Origin: Dyella jiangningensis
Lineage (GTDB): Bacteria > Pseudomonadota > Gammaproteobacteria > Xanthomonadales > Rhodanobacteraceae
Assembly: GCA_000632805.1 (NCBI GenBank)
Contig: CP007444.1
Coordinates: 2,778,772 to 2,842,771, forward strand
Direction of reading: 5' to 3'
DNA: 64,000 nucleotides
Below, in pieces: positions 1 through 8,206 of this stretch. A program made the position numbers and the translations under genes. Every line of letters starts with the position of its first letter. Positions within the stretch are counted from its first letter, which is position 1. The notes under the pieces are model-generated. The model was given only the letters and a program-made list of their open reading frames with translations. It was not told the origin of the DNA and did no database searches.

Positions 1-1
1 A

Positions 2-445
2 TATCGCTGGCCCCGGGGCACGCCGCTTTTCAGCCTGATCGGGCTCTACGCGCTTGGCTTGCTGATGGCAGCGCAACCACGCCTCACGCATGTTCTCGTT
101 GGGAAAGCAGCCATTACGGCGTACTTTCTCCTCTCCACCCTGTTCTGCCTCTACCTCTATCGTTTTCGCATCACGCTGGACGCAACATCGATACGCGCGG
201 GTGCCTTTTTCTTCAGGCAAATGGCATTTGCCGATGTCGTTCGAACGACGTATGTCCATGACGATGACGGCGGGAAGATCACCCTCTACGCCGCCGATGG
301 AACGCAGATCCGCATAGGGGAAACCATCGAGGATTTCGGGTCGTGCGCGAACGCGATCAACGCGAGGCTTCCCAGGCATCTCCAGATCTTCCCGATCGCG
401 CGGGCGGTGCCGACGGACGCCATGAGCGGTAGCGACCTGGTCTAG
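2..445 (+). CDS. partial membrane protein with PH-like C-terminal domain
   Basis: The reading frame is open to the left edge of the window, so the true start lies outside and only the C-terminal 147 residues are seen. Two hydrophobic stretches (roughly residues 9-24 and 38-57 of the visible part) look like membrane segments. They are followed by a beta-rich soluble tail with alternating polar and hydrophobic strands, as in bacterial PH-like (bPH/DUF) membrane proteins. No catalytic motif is visible. A TTG and an ATG occur inside the first visible membrane segment, but starting there would cut the segment. Function is unknown; the PH-like call is an inference from the strand pattern. Confidence 0.6.
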   Translation, partial: YRWPRGTPLFSLIGLYALGLLMAAQPRLTHVLVGKAAITAYFLLSTLFCLYLYRFRITLDATSIRAGAFFFRQMAFADVVRTTYVHDDDGGKITLYAADGTQIRIGETIEDFGSCANAINARLPRHLQIFPIARAVPTDAMSGSDLV

Positions 446-465
446 AAGCCGCCAGCGCTGGCTTC
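446..465 (+). terminator. hairpin after the first gene
   Basis: A short inverted repeat (AAGCC ... GGCTT around GCCAGCGCTGGC) begins directly after the stop codon and is followed by a pyrimidine-rich stretch (cctctt). It fits a weak intrinsic terminator, but there is no true T-run. Confidence 0.3.
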
Positions 466-604
466 CTCTTGAGCCCACTCGTCAGCCCGAGACCGAGGGC
501 TGGCTCAAGTTCGATGAAGCGACTTCATACCGCAACGAAGGCCTGCTGCCCGCCACCTGATGCGCTGTCATGGAAGTCGGCACGATGCGCCGAAGCCCTG
601 ATGA

Positions 605-1231
605 CTAGGCTCCTGTCTCTTTCTGACGCCGCCGGTGGGCTGCCTGTTTTGCGCGGTTGCCGCAGAACGCCATGCTGCACCAGCGGCGCGCGTGTCCACG
701 CGTGTGGTCCGCGAAAAGCAGGGTGCAAGTGGGCCCTTCGCACGCTTTCACATGCGAGAAGTCTTCGTTGCAAACCAGGCGCGCCATGGCTTCGGCGATC
801 GGCAACAGCAACGCTTCGGGTGAATTCCAGCGACGCCTGCGTGAGAACGTAAACGCAGGCACATTGCCGGACGGCTGCGCAACAATTTCACCGTAACCCT
901 CGTCACGCCGAAGCAGCTCGTTCAAAGGTTCGAGTCCGGCCAGGTCGTCGGGCGTCAGCGGCCGCCCCTTGCGCTCGCGGACGAACGAACGGAACCACTC
1001 CCTCAGCGCCCTCGCCTGCGCAGCAAGACGATCCAGCTCGCCCGGGATCGCCCTCTCTTGAATGTCGTGAAGCACATCGTCAGGCACGAGTCGCGCCTGG
1101 TGAAGCCAGCCAAGCAGCCCTTCACCGTCTTCAAGCCAATCTATGGGCGTCTCGACCGGCGTAGCGACTGAGTTGAGGAAATCGAGTCCGGTGGCATCGG
1201 CCAGGAAAAAGGCGGGTAGCGTCTGGGTCAT
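605..1231 (-). CDS. CGNR zinc-finger (ABATE domain) putative regulator
   Basis: A 208-residue protein with an N-terminal ABATE-type domain and a C-terminal CGNR zinc finger. The finger is C164-x4-C169 and C185-x4-C190 followed by GNR, then a basic RRR tail. CGNR proteins are predicted DNA-binding regulators. The start is the ATG at 1231 because GGAGG lies just upstream; an open frame extends further but has no ribosome site. The gene is divergent from an alpha/beta hydrolase across about 150 bp that carries several GTAAC-type half sites, so autoregulation and control of the hydrolase are plausible. The family assignment is firm; targets are inference. Confidence 0.85.
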   Translation of the reverse strand: MTQTLPAFFLADATGLDFLNSVATPVETPIDWLEDGEGLLGWLHQARLVPDDVLHDIQERAIPGELDRLAAQARALREWFRSFVRERKGRPLTPDDLAGLEPLNELLRRDEGYGEIVAQPSGNVPAFTFSRRRRWNSPEALLLPIAEAMARLVCNEDFSHVKACEGPTCTLLFADHTRGHARRWCSMAFCGNRAKQAAHRRRQKETGA

Positions 1232-1384
1232 GGAACCTCCTGACGCCAAAGTAACCACTCTGACGACGCTTGACAAGTTACTTCTCCCGATAATAACCTT
1301 CATAACGACGTTTAAGAGGTTACGACAACAAGCCAAAGCGCCGCACTTGCGGGCCTTTGCGCCAGCTCCCGGGAGGGCAACAGG
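1232..1384. promoter_or_regulatory. divergent promoter region with repeated GTAAC half sites
   Basis: The region between the CGNR gene and the hydrolase holds GTAACC (1251), GTTAC (1277-1281), ATAACC (1293) and GGTTAC (1317-1322), in both orientations. A TTGACA at 1270-1275 is followed 15-17 bp later by AT-rich TAATAACC, a candidate promoter for the hydrolase. Operator function is inferred from the repeats only. Confidence 0.4.
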
Positions 1385-2077
1385 ATGAAATCCACGAAGG
1401 TTACGGCGGTACTGGCTCACGGAGCCTGGGCGGACGAGTCCAGCTGGTCGAAGGTGCTGCGCGAACTCCACGCCAAGTCCATCAAGGCGGTTACCCTCAG
1501 CTTGCCCATGTCTTCTTTCGACGGGGATGTGGGGGCATTGGAAGAGCTGCTGGCGACGCTCGACGGCCCGGCGATTCTCGTAGCGCACGCCTATGCCGGC
1601 GCGGTGATCGCCGCCACGCAAAGCCCGAAGGTAAAGGCGCTGGTGTATATCGCGGGCCTGGCGCCGGATGAGGGCGAAACCGTAGCCGAGGTATTCAATC
1701 GCTTCGGACACGACGACAAGGCGCCGGTACTGGCGCCAAGCAGCGACGGACGCATCTGGTTGCCGCAAGAAGCATTCGCCACGGCGTTCGCACAACACGC
1801 AACGGCACAGGAACAACAGGCACTCGCCGCCGCGCAGCGGCCCATATCTCCCGAGTGCATCACGGTTCCTGTCGGCGAACCGCTATGGAAGCGCGTACCG
1901 GCCTGGTACCTCATAGCGCAACACGACCACATGATTCCCGAAAAAACACAGCGTTTCATGGCCGAACGGATGCATGCGCATACACGCGCCTATCCCGTCG
2001 ACCACCTGCCGAGCGTGACCGCACCGTCGCTGGTCGCCGACATCGTCGTCGACGCACTGCACGGCATCACCGCCTGA
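1385..2077 (+). CDS. alpha/beta hydrolase-fold protein lacking the nucleophile serine
   Basis: A 230-residue protein of the small esterase family with an AHGAW-type oxyanion loop near residues 11-15. The nucleophile elbow, normally GHSYGG, reads AHAYAG here, with alanine 69 at the serine position. The acid (AQHDHMIP) and the histidine (PVDHLPS) near the C-terminus remain. Family members hydrolyse small esters; without the serine this one may be inactive, bind a ligand, or use another chemistry. The start is supported by GGGAGG upstream. It lies 35 bp before a second alpha/beta hydrolase, so the two probably share a transcript, and it is divergent from the CGNR regulator. Confidence 0.8.
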   Translation: MKSTKVTAVLAHGAWADESSWSKVLRELHAKSIKAVTLSLPMSSFDGDVGALEELLATLDGPAILVAHAYAGAVIAATQSPKVKALVYIAGLAPDEGETVAEVFNRFGHDDKAPVLAPSSDGRIWLPQEAFATAFAQHATAQEQQALAAAQRPISPECITVPVGEPLWKRVPAWYLIAQHDHMIPEKTQRFMAERMHAHTRAYPVDHLPSVTAPSLVADIVVDALHGITA

Positions 2078-2112
2078 TCCTCAACCCCATCCGCCCATCA
2101 AGGGAGATCGCC

Positions 2113-2967
2113 ATGTCCATCATTCGCTACCGCAAAGCCCGCGTCGAAAACATCGACGTTTTCTATCGCGAAGCAGGAACGCCTGGTAAGCCGAAATTGC
2201 TCCTGTTGCACGGCTTTCCAAGCTCCAGCCACATGTTTCGTGACCTGATTCCCCTGCTCTGCAATGACTTTCATATCGTGGCGCCAGACCTGCCGGGGTT
2301 CGGGCAAACAGACATGCCTGCACGCGAGGGTTTCCGCTACAGCTTCGATCACCTGGCGGCGATCATCGATGGCCTGACCGACGCCATCGGTTTCGATCGC
2401 TACATCGTCTATGTATTTGATTACGGCGCACCGACGGGCTTTCGCCTGGCCGTGAAACATCCTGAGCGTATCCAGGGCATCGTCACGCAGAACGGCAACG
2501 CGTATGTGGAGGGACTCAGCGAAGGCTGGAACCCCATTCGCGCCTATTGGGAGAGCCCCACCGACGCCAACCGGAACGCGCTGCGCGACATGTTGACGCC
2601 CGAGGCAACGCGCTGGCAGTACGTTCATGGCACCGCCGACGAATCACTGGTCTCGCCGGATGGAATCGGGCTGGACAACTACTATCTGGCCCGCGAAGGG
2701 GCTCACGACATTCAGCTGGATCTGTTCCTTGACTACCAGAGCAATATCGCCCTCTACCCCGTCTTCCAGGCGTACTTCCGCGAGCATCGACCGCGCCTGC
2801 TGGCCATTTGGGGCAAGCACGATCCGTTCTTCCTGCCTCCCGGTGCCGAAGCGTTCCGACGGGATATTCCCGATGCCGACGTGCGATTCCTCGACACCGG
2901 TCACTTCGCGCTGGAAACGCATACCGCCGATATTGCGGATGCGATCCGCACGTTCTTCAAGCCGTAA
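2113..2967 (+). CDS. alpha/beta hydrolase (epoxide hydrolase / haloalkane dehalogenase type)
   Basis: A 284-residue protein with the HGFP oxyanion motif (residues 33-36) and an aspartate nucleophile, D103, in the elbow FDYGAP. The Asp nucleophile places it with epoxide hydrolases and haloalkane dehalogenases, not serine esterases. WGKHDPFF supplies the probable acid and GHF near residue 264 the base. Substrate cannot be told from sequence. The start ATG at 2113 follows AGGGAG; an upstream open frame inside the previous gene is a shadow. It is probably cotranscribed with the preceding nucleophile-less hydrolase. Confidence 0.85.
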   Translation: MSIIRYRKARVENIDVFYREAGTPGKPKLLLLHGFPSSSHMFRDLIPLLCNDFHIVAPDLPGFGQTDMPAREGFRYSFDHLAAIIDGLTDAIGFDRYIVYVFDYGAPTGFRLAVKHPERIQGIVTQNGNAYVEGLSEGWNPIRAYWESPTDANRNALRDMLTPEATRWQYVHGTADESLVSPDGIGLDNYYLAREGAHDIQLDLFLDYQSNIALYPVFQAYFREHRPRLLAIWGKHDPFFLPPGAEAFRRDIPDADVRFLDTGHFALETHTADIADAIRTFFKP

Positions 2968-3016
2968 ATCCGTTAGTGCCACGCGGCGAGGAAGTGCCGT
3001 TTCTCACCGCTCGAGC

Positions 3017-3190
3017 ATCGTGACCGGTGCCAGTCCAGGCATCGGTCATGTCATGCCACAGCCATGCCGTGAATCAGGGATGTCGGCGCGGCGATCCTGC
3101 TCGCGAGCCACGAGCAGCTGCAGGAAACTTTTGCGCTGGTCAGCGCGAGGGTGGAGAGGACGCAATCGCGCCATGTTCGTGACGACAAGC
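3017..3190 (+). pseudogene. remnant of a short-chain dehydrogenase gene
   Basis: Between the hydrolase and the molybdoenzyme gene, one frame reads VTGASPGIGH, the cofactor-binding start of an SDR. Further on another frame reads AAILLASHEQLQETFALV and then DDKPAAV, matching the next SDR strand and helix. The two parts are out of frame by one base near 3080 and no intact ORF exists. I read this as the frameshifted 5' end of a lost SDR gene. Length and identity are limited, so this is a moderate call. Confidence 0.5.
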
Positions 3191-3199
3191 CGGCAGCGG

Positions 3200-3955
3200 T
3201 CAGATGCCGGCATACCACTCGTAGCCCTGGTCCTCCCAATAGCCGCCCTTGCCGTCGCCGATATCATCGAACGAGCTGACCAGTTCGATGCGGGCGAGGT
3301 ATTTGGCCTGCTTGTAGCCGAGCTGGCGCCCGATTCGCAGGCGTAACGGCGCGCCGTTCGGCACCGGCAGCGGCTGGTCGTTCAAGGCGAAGGCCAGAAG
3401 CGTCTGGGGATGCCTGGCTTCGGCAAGGTCGATGCTTTCGTAGTAAGGCGTGTCTTCTTCCATCTCGTCAAAGCAATGAAAAACGACGAAGCGCGCTTGC
3501 GGTGCGACACCAACATGATCGAGCACCGCGGAAAGACGCGTTCCCTGCCATTTGCCGATGGCGCTCCAGCCTTCCACGCAATCGTGGCGCGTGATTTGCG
3601 TACGCGTGTCCAGGCGCTTGAGGTCATCGATGGAGAGCATGGCCGGCCGACTCACCAAGCCATCGACCTGCAGCTTGTAGCCGCGAAAGTTGTCGGCCAT
3701 CAGGGCCTGGTAAGCAGGCGTGGCGGGCATGGTGGTGCCGTTGGGATGGAACACCGGCGATATGTCGCTCTCGGCATATTCCCTGGCCATGCTGCTCGAC
3801 GGCGACAGCAAAGCCTGCACGCGGCGATTCAGACCCTCCGCCTTGCCAAGCACCTCGGGGCCCCACAGCGTCTGCGAGATGCGATCGCAACCGGCGACGA
3901 GCACGCCCGCAACGCCGGCCATCGTCATGCGCAAAAAGGATCGGCGATCAGTCAT
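3200..3955 (-). CDS. molybdopterin-dependent oxidoreductase (sulfite oxidase/MsrP fold)
   Basis: A 251-residue protein with a twin-arginine signal (DRRSFLR at residues 3-9), a hydrophobic stretch, and AGC (C23) resembling a lipobox, so export by Tat and perhaps membrane anchoring. The core matches the oxidoreductase molybdopterin-binding domain; HDCVEGW carries the expected molybdenum-ligand cysteine, C126. It should act in the periplasm, taking electrons from or giving them to the membrane cytochrome b encoded just upstream, whose stop overlaps this start by a few bases. The substrate is unknown. An open frame upstream of ATG 3955 is the neighbour's shadow. Confidence 0.88.
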   Translation of the reverse strand: MTDRRSFLRMTMAGVAGVLVAGCDRISQTLWGPEVLGKAEGLNRRVQALLSPSSSMAREYAESDISPVFHPNGTTMPATPAYQALMADNFRGYKLQVDGLVSRPAMLSIDDLKRLDTRTQITRHDCVEGWSAIGKWQGTRLSAVLDHVGVAPQARFVVFHCFDEMEEDTPYYESIDLAEARHPQTLLAFALNDQPLPVPNGAPLRLRIGRQLGYKQAKYLARIELVSSFDDIGDGKGGYWEDQGYEWYAGI

Positions 3956-4877
3956 GAGGACGGTCCTCCGAGGGAGCAGCGCTGTCGGGCGTTTCCTGAT
4001 TCGTGGGCGGTGGATCGCCGGGAGAGGCATCGATGGCGTAATAGCCGGTGATCATGCCCCGCAACTGATTGAACACGCCGGTGATCAGCACCTCGAACAG
4101 GTGAATGAGCACAAAGGCCACGAAGCCCCAGGCGATGATGAAATGAATGGTACGCGCCGATTGCCTGCCGCCGACGGCTTCGACCACGGGTGAAAGCACG
4201 GCATCCATGCGTGGCGACATGGCCAGCCCCATCAGCACGATGCCCGCGCCGAACACGAAGATGACGGTCAGGTACGCAAGCCGCTGCAGGATGTTGTAGC
4301 GCAGCGCCTCCTCGCCATGCGGGTGCTTGAAACGCAGATGATCGACGATGGATCGGCCGATGCCGCGCCAGTCGGCACCCGTCGGCCACAGGTCGCGTTG
4401 CAGGTGCCGCGTGGCCAGGGCATAGCCCACGAAACACAGGCCGTTCAACACGAAGACCCACGCAAAGAAGAAATGCCAACGCCGCCCCATCGCCAGCCAT
4501 TGCGGGCCGGGCACGGTGAGCCATGAGGGAAACCCGCGCATCTGCGGGCCATCTGCTCCGTTCGATACGCCAAGCACGCCAGTCGTGGTGAATTCGTGCC
4601 TGCCGATGCGCGTGACGCCTTGCAGCTTGCCTGTCGCATCCTGGCGGGCGCCCAAGGCGAATATCGCCGTGCCTTCGTCGGACCGGTTGCCCCAATAAAG
4701 ACTCGGATGAGCATTGAATATCTGCAATCCGCTGAGGAACATCAGCGTAAGCGCCACAACATTGATCCAGTGCATGACCCGGATGGGCAACGTGTGTCGA
4801 TAGACGACCCTGCGCGATGGCAACGCCACCTCGGGAATCGAGGGCGCTGCAGCAACGTCGAGACTTTCCGTATTCAT
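3948..4877 (-). CDS. cytochrome b561/b6-type membrane subunit
   Basis: A 309-residue integral membrane protein with at least four hydrophobic helices and histidines in membrane context (MHWINV near the N-terminus, RRWHFFF, and IHFIIAW near the C-terminus) that can ligate two b hemes. It is the usual partner of soluble molybdopterin oxidoreductases and probably links the Tat-exported enzyme to the quinone pool. The ATG at 4877 is chosen because GGAG lies 7 bp upstream; an ATG two codons earlier (4883) is almost on top of that site. Overlap with the following gene shows translational coupling. Confidence 0.88.
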   Translation of the reverse strand: MNTESLDVAAAPSIPEVALPSRRVVYRHTLPIRVMHWINVVALTLMFLSGLQIFNAHPSLYWGNRSDEGTAIFALGARQDATGKLQGVTRIGRHEFTTTGVLGVSNGADGPQMRGFPSWLTVPGPQWLAMGRRWHFFFAWVFVLNGLCFVGYALATRHLQRDLWPTGADWRGIGRSIVDHLRFKHPHGEEALRYNILQRLAYLTVIFVFGAGIVLMGLAMSPRMDAVLSPVVEAVGGRQSARTIHFIIAWGFVAFVLIHLFEVLITGVFNQLRGMITGYYAIDASPGDPPPTNQETPDSAAPSEDRPHD

Positions 4878-5083
4878 GGCCATACTCCAACGAAGCAGGG
4901 CGAACTGGAAGGCATGCCGTCTAGTCTACGCGCACCACCACGAACGCGCTGGCCGCACGCAGTGGATAACGCAGGCGGACATCATCCGTCGATTCCAGCG
5001 GGCCGCAACGGCGCAGTGGACGTGGGAAATTACGACAGGCTGACAAGCGAAGCCACGCCATGCTCACTCCCTCTCGCCGGCGT

Positions 5084-5812
5084 CTAGAACGACGCGGTGA
5101 ACCGCGTCAGCCACTCGGGGCTGATGGAAAGCACCAGCGCCTCGAAGCGGCGATCCAGTCCGCTCAGCACCATCACGCCGATCAACACGAAGCACGCGCC
5201 CAGCACGGATTTCACCACGCCGCCGACCGAAAGCAATGCACCGCGCACACGCGCCATCGCGGCACCGGACACCGTACTCAACATCAGCAAGGGCAAGCCC
5301 GCCCCCAGTCCGAACAGCAGCATCAGCAAGGCGATCTGCGGAAGGTTTCGGCCCTGCGCGGCCAAAGTCGTGGCGGCGCCCAGGGTCGGTCCCACGCATG
5401 GGCTCCAGACCAGCCCCAGCAACAAGCCGATCAGGAACTGACTCAACCCGCCTTCGCCATGCACCGCGCCCAGCGCCTGCTGTCCCTTGTTGCCCAGTTG
5501 CGCGGTGAATCGTGCGAACGCGCGCTGCAATGGCGGCAGCAGCATCACGGCCCCGAACAGCACCATCAATGACGCGGCAAGGGTGCGCAGGGTGGCGGCA
5601 TCGAGACCGATGGACGCGCCCACGGTCGCGATCAGCGTGCCGGTAAGCGCGAACGACAGGCCCAGCCCCAACGCGAGCATCGCGCCACCCCACCAGTGAC
5701 GCGACAACGCCGACGCCAGCAGGATGGGCAGGATCGGCAGCACGCAGGGCGACAACAGCGTGGCCATGCCCGCGAGAAAGCCGAGCGCGTAGGTGCCGGG
5801 CCCGAAGTCCAT
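5084..5812 (-). CDS. ccdA: CcdA/DsbD-type thiol transporter
   Basis: A 242-residue polytopic protein with six hydrophobic helices and two SPC motifs, SPCVLP early and SPCVGP in the middle, the redox cysteines of the CcdA/DsbD transmembrane family. It moves reducing equivalents across the inner membrane to periplasmic thioredoxin-like proteins. Its start overlaps the stop of the exported thioredoxin gene (TGATG), and that protein is the likely partner. The operon order is doxX-like, thioredoxin, ccdA. It may support copper handling or cytochrome maturation, but the partner proteins cannot be proved here. Confidence 0.9.
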   Translation of the reverse strand: MDFGPGTYALGFLAGMATLLSPCVLPILPILLASALSRHWWGGAMLALGLGLSFALTGTLIATVGASIGLDAATLRTLAASLMVLFGAVMLLPPLQRAFARFTAQLGNKGQQALGAVHGEGGLSQFLIGLLLGLVWSPCVGPTLGAATTLAAQGRNLPQIALLMLLFGLGAGLPLLMLSTVSGAAMARVRGALLSVGGVVKSVLGACFVLIGVMVLSGLDRRFEALVLSISPEWLTRFTASF

Positions 5813-6201
5813 CAGAGTGCCTTCTCCAGCACGCCACGGATGGCCGATTCGGATGTCTGCCCCGTCGAGCGCGTCACCTCATGTCCTTGCCTGAACACCA
5901 CGAAGGTCGATTGGTGCGAAGCTCCGAGGGATTTCTCCAGGGCGGTTTCCTTATCGAAGTCCGCCACGAAGATGGTCACGTTGCTGAACTCGGGTTCTTT
6001 CGACAGGCGATCCACGATGGGCTTCTGCGCGCGGCACGTCGGGCACCAATCCGCATGCAGGTAAACCACCACCGGCTTTCCCGCAGCGACTTCGTGCGTG
6101 TATTGCGCCTGGTCGAAGGGAATTTCCGCGGCGGCAGCTTCGCCGCCAAGCGCCAGCCACAGCGCGGTCATCGCGAGGCGCATCGTATGGGTCTTCATCA
6201 T
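5812..6201 (-). CDS. exported thioredoxin-like protein
   Basis: A 129-residue protein with an N-terminal signal peptide (about residues 1-25) and a WCPTC active site (C53, C56) in a thioredoxin fold. VVYLHADW precedes the site, as in DsbD C-terminal and TlpA-like domains. It probably acts in the periplasm as a thiol reductase kept reduced by the CcdA protein encoded immediately downstream with overlapping stop and start. It lies 22 bp after the DoxX-family gene. Confidence 0.9.
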   Translation of the reverse strand: MMKTHTMRLAMTALWLALGGEAAAAEIPFDQAQYTHEVAAGKPVVVYLHADWCPTCRAQKPIVDRLSKEPEFSNVTIFVADFDKETALEKSLGASHQSTFVVFRQGHEVTRSTGQTSESAIRGVLEKAL

Positions 6202-6223
6202 GGGAATTTCCTGTCTGTAGGGC

Positions 6224-6730
6224 TCAGTCGATCACGGGATGCATGGCGATACGCGGCAGCGGCGCGTTCGCCATCTGCGGGCGAATGCCCAGCATCCGCG
6301 CCACCAGGGTGTCGAGGCTGGCCTTGCCGGGGCCGCTGACGAGCAGCCAGAAGAAGATCAGGCTGTAGACGATCTCGTCTGCTTCGACGTAGTCGTCCAG
6401 GCCCATCAGGTTGGACGAGACCACCAGCGTCACTGCCACGACCATGTTGATCAGCATGGGAACGCACACCAGTCGCGTGAACAGGCCCAGCATGATCAGC
6501 AGCCCGCCGATCAGTTCGGTCCACGCGGAAAGGCCGGCGCTGAAGGCCGGGAACGGAATGCCCCAGCCAATGAAGCGCTGGGTGAAGCCATCGAGGTTGT
6601 GCACTTTGGCAATACCGGTTTCGAGCCAGAAGTAGCCGAACACCACGCGCACCACGAGTGGTCCAAGCCATTCGATGCGATGGAGAAGCTGGAGCAGGCG
6701 CGATGCCTTGTCGGCAATGAACTGACGCAT
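6224..6730 (-). CDS. DoxX-family membrane protein (BufD-like candidate)
   Basis: A 168-residue protein with four hydrophobic helices and the DoxX pattern RVVFGYFWLETGIAK, then a FIGWGIPFP segment. DoxX-like proteins occur as BufD in bufferin operons. Here the gene is divergent from bufA and starts the doxX-thioredoxin-ccdA operon, so a link to the bufferin system is plausible but not shown. The start at 6730 gives a normal family length; no strong ribosome site is visible. Longer frames reaching 6997 add a non-membrane arginine-rich tail and are rejected. Confidence 0.8.
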   Translation of the reverse strand: MRQFIADKASRLLQLLHRIEWLGPLVVRVVFGYFWLETGIAKVHNLDGFTQRFIGWGIPFPAFSAGLSAWTELIGGLLIMLGLFTRLVCVPMLINMVVAVTLVVSSNLMGLDDYVEADEIVYSLIFFWLLVSGPGKASLDTLVARMLGIRPQMANAPLPRIAMHPVID

Positions 6731-7016
6731 GGCGGTGGATCCGTGGAAGAGGTGTGCTGATGATGCGAAGCGACACCTCGTCCCGCCATGGCTGGTCGTC
6801 CACCGTTTCTTGCCAGCCGTCCGGTCGTGCGGGATGACGACCGGCGGCCTTCCATCACCGGACGATCGGGCACAAAACCGGGACGCCGGGGGACAGCCGC
6901 CCACCCCTCGACTGTCGAGAATGGACACGTCGGCATCTGTCCGGACACGACGGTCCGGTCCGACATTTCCATCCGTGCCGCCATGTGGCGCCACCACTAC
7001 CTGTCAGGAGTGTTCC
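6731..7016. promoter_or_regulatory. divergent intergenic region between doxX-like and bufA
   Basis: No convincing gene is present. The part near 6940-6965 has clustered GTCCGGACA/GGTCCGGTCC repeats around a TCCGGA palindrome that could bind a regulator. The bufA ribosome site (AGGAG) is at the right end. Promoters for both operons must lie here, but I could not place -35/-10 boxes with confidence. Confidence 0.35.
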
Positions 7017-7301
7017 ATGAAGACCAACAAGCTCAACGGTGCCGCCATGGCGATGATGGTTGCCGGCCTGTTCGCCGTCACCTCGATGTCCGCCTCCGCC
7101 ACCGAGAAGATGTCCGCCGGCAAGACCGGTGACACCGCCAGCGTGAAGTGCACGAACTCTTCGTCGTGCAAGGGCCATGGCGCCTGCAAGCAGGCCACCA
7201 ATGCCTGCAAGGGTCAGAACGCGTGCAAGGGCCAGGGCTTCACCATGCAGAAGAACCAGGCCGATTGCGACGCGGCGCAGGCTGCAGCCAAGCAGGCGTA
7301 A
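7017..7301 (+). CDS. bufA: bufferin precursor (BufA2-type)
   Basis: A 94-residue protein with a Sec signal peptide (about residues 1-29) and a Cys/Lys/Gly-rich core. The core has cysteines at 45, 51, 57, 64, 70 and 84 with repeated ACKG and NACKGQ units. This is the BufA2 pattern of bufferins, ribosomal peptides whose cysteines are oxidised by an MNIO (DUF692) enzyme with a DUF2063 partner and which bind copper in the periplasm. Genes for both partners follow. The ATG is preceded by AGGAG; an earlier frame start is rejected because the signal peptide begins at this ATG. Confidence 0.88.
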   Translation: MKTNKLNGAAMAMMVAGLFAVTSMSASATEKMSAGKTGDTASVKCTNSSSCKGHGACKQATNACKGQNACKGQGFTMQKNQADCDAAQAAAKQA

Positions 7302-7351
7302 GACCTGCGGCGAGGCTCGCGCGCCGTGTGCGGGCCTCGCCAATTTCCGTC

Positions 7352-8206
7352 ATGGAGAACATCGTGCCCGCGTCCCGCGCGCTTCCCTATCTCGGCTTCG
7401 GCCTCGGCCTGCGCGTCGATCACTACGAGGCGCTGCTGGAAGAGCCCGGCAACGTCGAATGGCTGGAGATCGTCTCCGAAAACTACCTCGTGCCCGGCGG
7501 ACGCCCACTGCGCTGGCTGGAGCGTTTTCGAGAACGCTTTCCGCTGGTGATGCACGGCGTGTCGCTTTCCATCGGCGGCACCGATCCACTCGACCTTGCC
7601 TACCTTGACCAGCTCGCGGCGCTCGCCCGCCACGTGCAGCCGGCGTGGATCTCCGATCATCTCTGCTGGACCGGCGTGGACGGCGTGAACCTGCACGACC
7701 TGATGCCGCTACCCTATACCGAGGAGGCGCTGGGCCATGTGGCGGATCGCGTACGCCGCGTGCAGGATCGGCTGGGCCAGCGCATCCTGCTCGAGAACGT
7801 CTCCAGCTATATCAGCTTTGCGCAGTCGCAGCTGACCGAATGGGAATTCCTCGCCGCCGTCGCCGAGCGCGCGGACTGCCTGATCCTGCTCGACATCAAC
7901 AACGTGCACGTGAGCGCGCATAACCATGGTTTCTCCGCGCTGGACTATCTCGACGGCCTGCCCGCCTCGCGCGTGCAGCAGTTCCACCTTGCCGGCCACG
8001 AGCAGGGCAATGCGCTGCTGATCGACACGCATGATGCACCCGTGGCGGACGCCGTGTGGCGCCTCTACGTGGAAGCCGTGCGCCGCTTCGGCCACGTGTC
8101 CACCATGATCGAGCGCGACGACCACATTCCCCCGCTCGACAGCCTGCGCGCGGAGCTCGACCATGCCCGCGCGCTTGCGAATGCGCTGTGGAAGCAGGCC
8201 GCATGA
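7352..8206 (+). CDS. bufB: MNIO/DUF692 bufferin-modifying enzyme
   Basis: A 284-residue TIM-barrel protein of the DUF692 multinuclear non-heme iron oxidase family. Probable iron ligands are visible in [43 protein letters not shown] and [10 protein letters not shown]. It should oxidise cysteines of the BufA peptide encoded 50 bp upstream. Two starts compete: ATG 7352, and GTG 7364, which has GGAG six bases upstream and may be the real one. The stop overlaps the next start (ATGA), so translation with the partner gene is coupled. Confidence 0.92.
   Translation: MENIVPASRALPYLGFGLGLRVDHYEALLEEPGNVEWLEIVSENYLVPGGRPLRWLERFRERFPLVMHGVSLSIGGTDPLDLAYLDQLAALARHVQPAWISDHLCWTGVDGVNLHDLMPLPYTEEALGHVADRVRRVQDRLGQRILLENVSSYISFAQSQLTEWEFLAAVAERADCLILLDINNVHVSAHNHGFSALDYLDGLPASRVQQFHLAGHEQGNALLIDTHDAPVADAVWRLYVEAVRRFGHVSTMIERDDHIPPLDSLRAELDHARALANALWKQAA

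Noticed and set aside
605..1816. Extended 403-residue frame for the CGNR gene.
   Set aside because: The upstream 195 codons cross the divergent promoter and hydrolase gene, and GGAGG sits right before the internal ATG at 1231.
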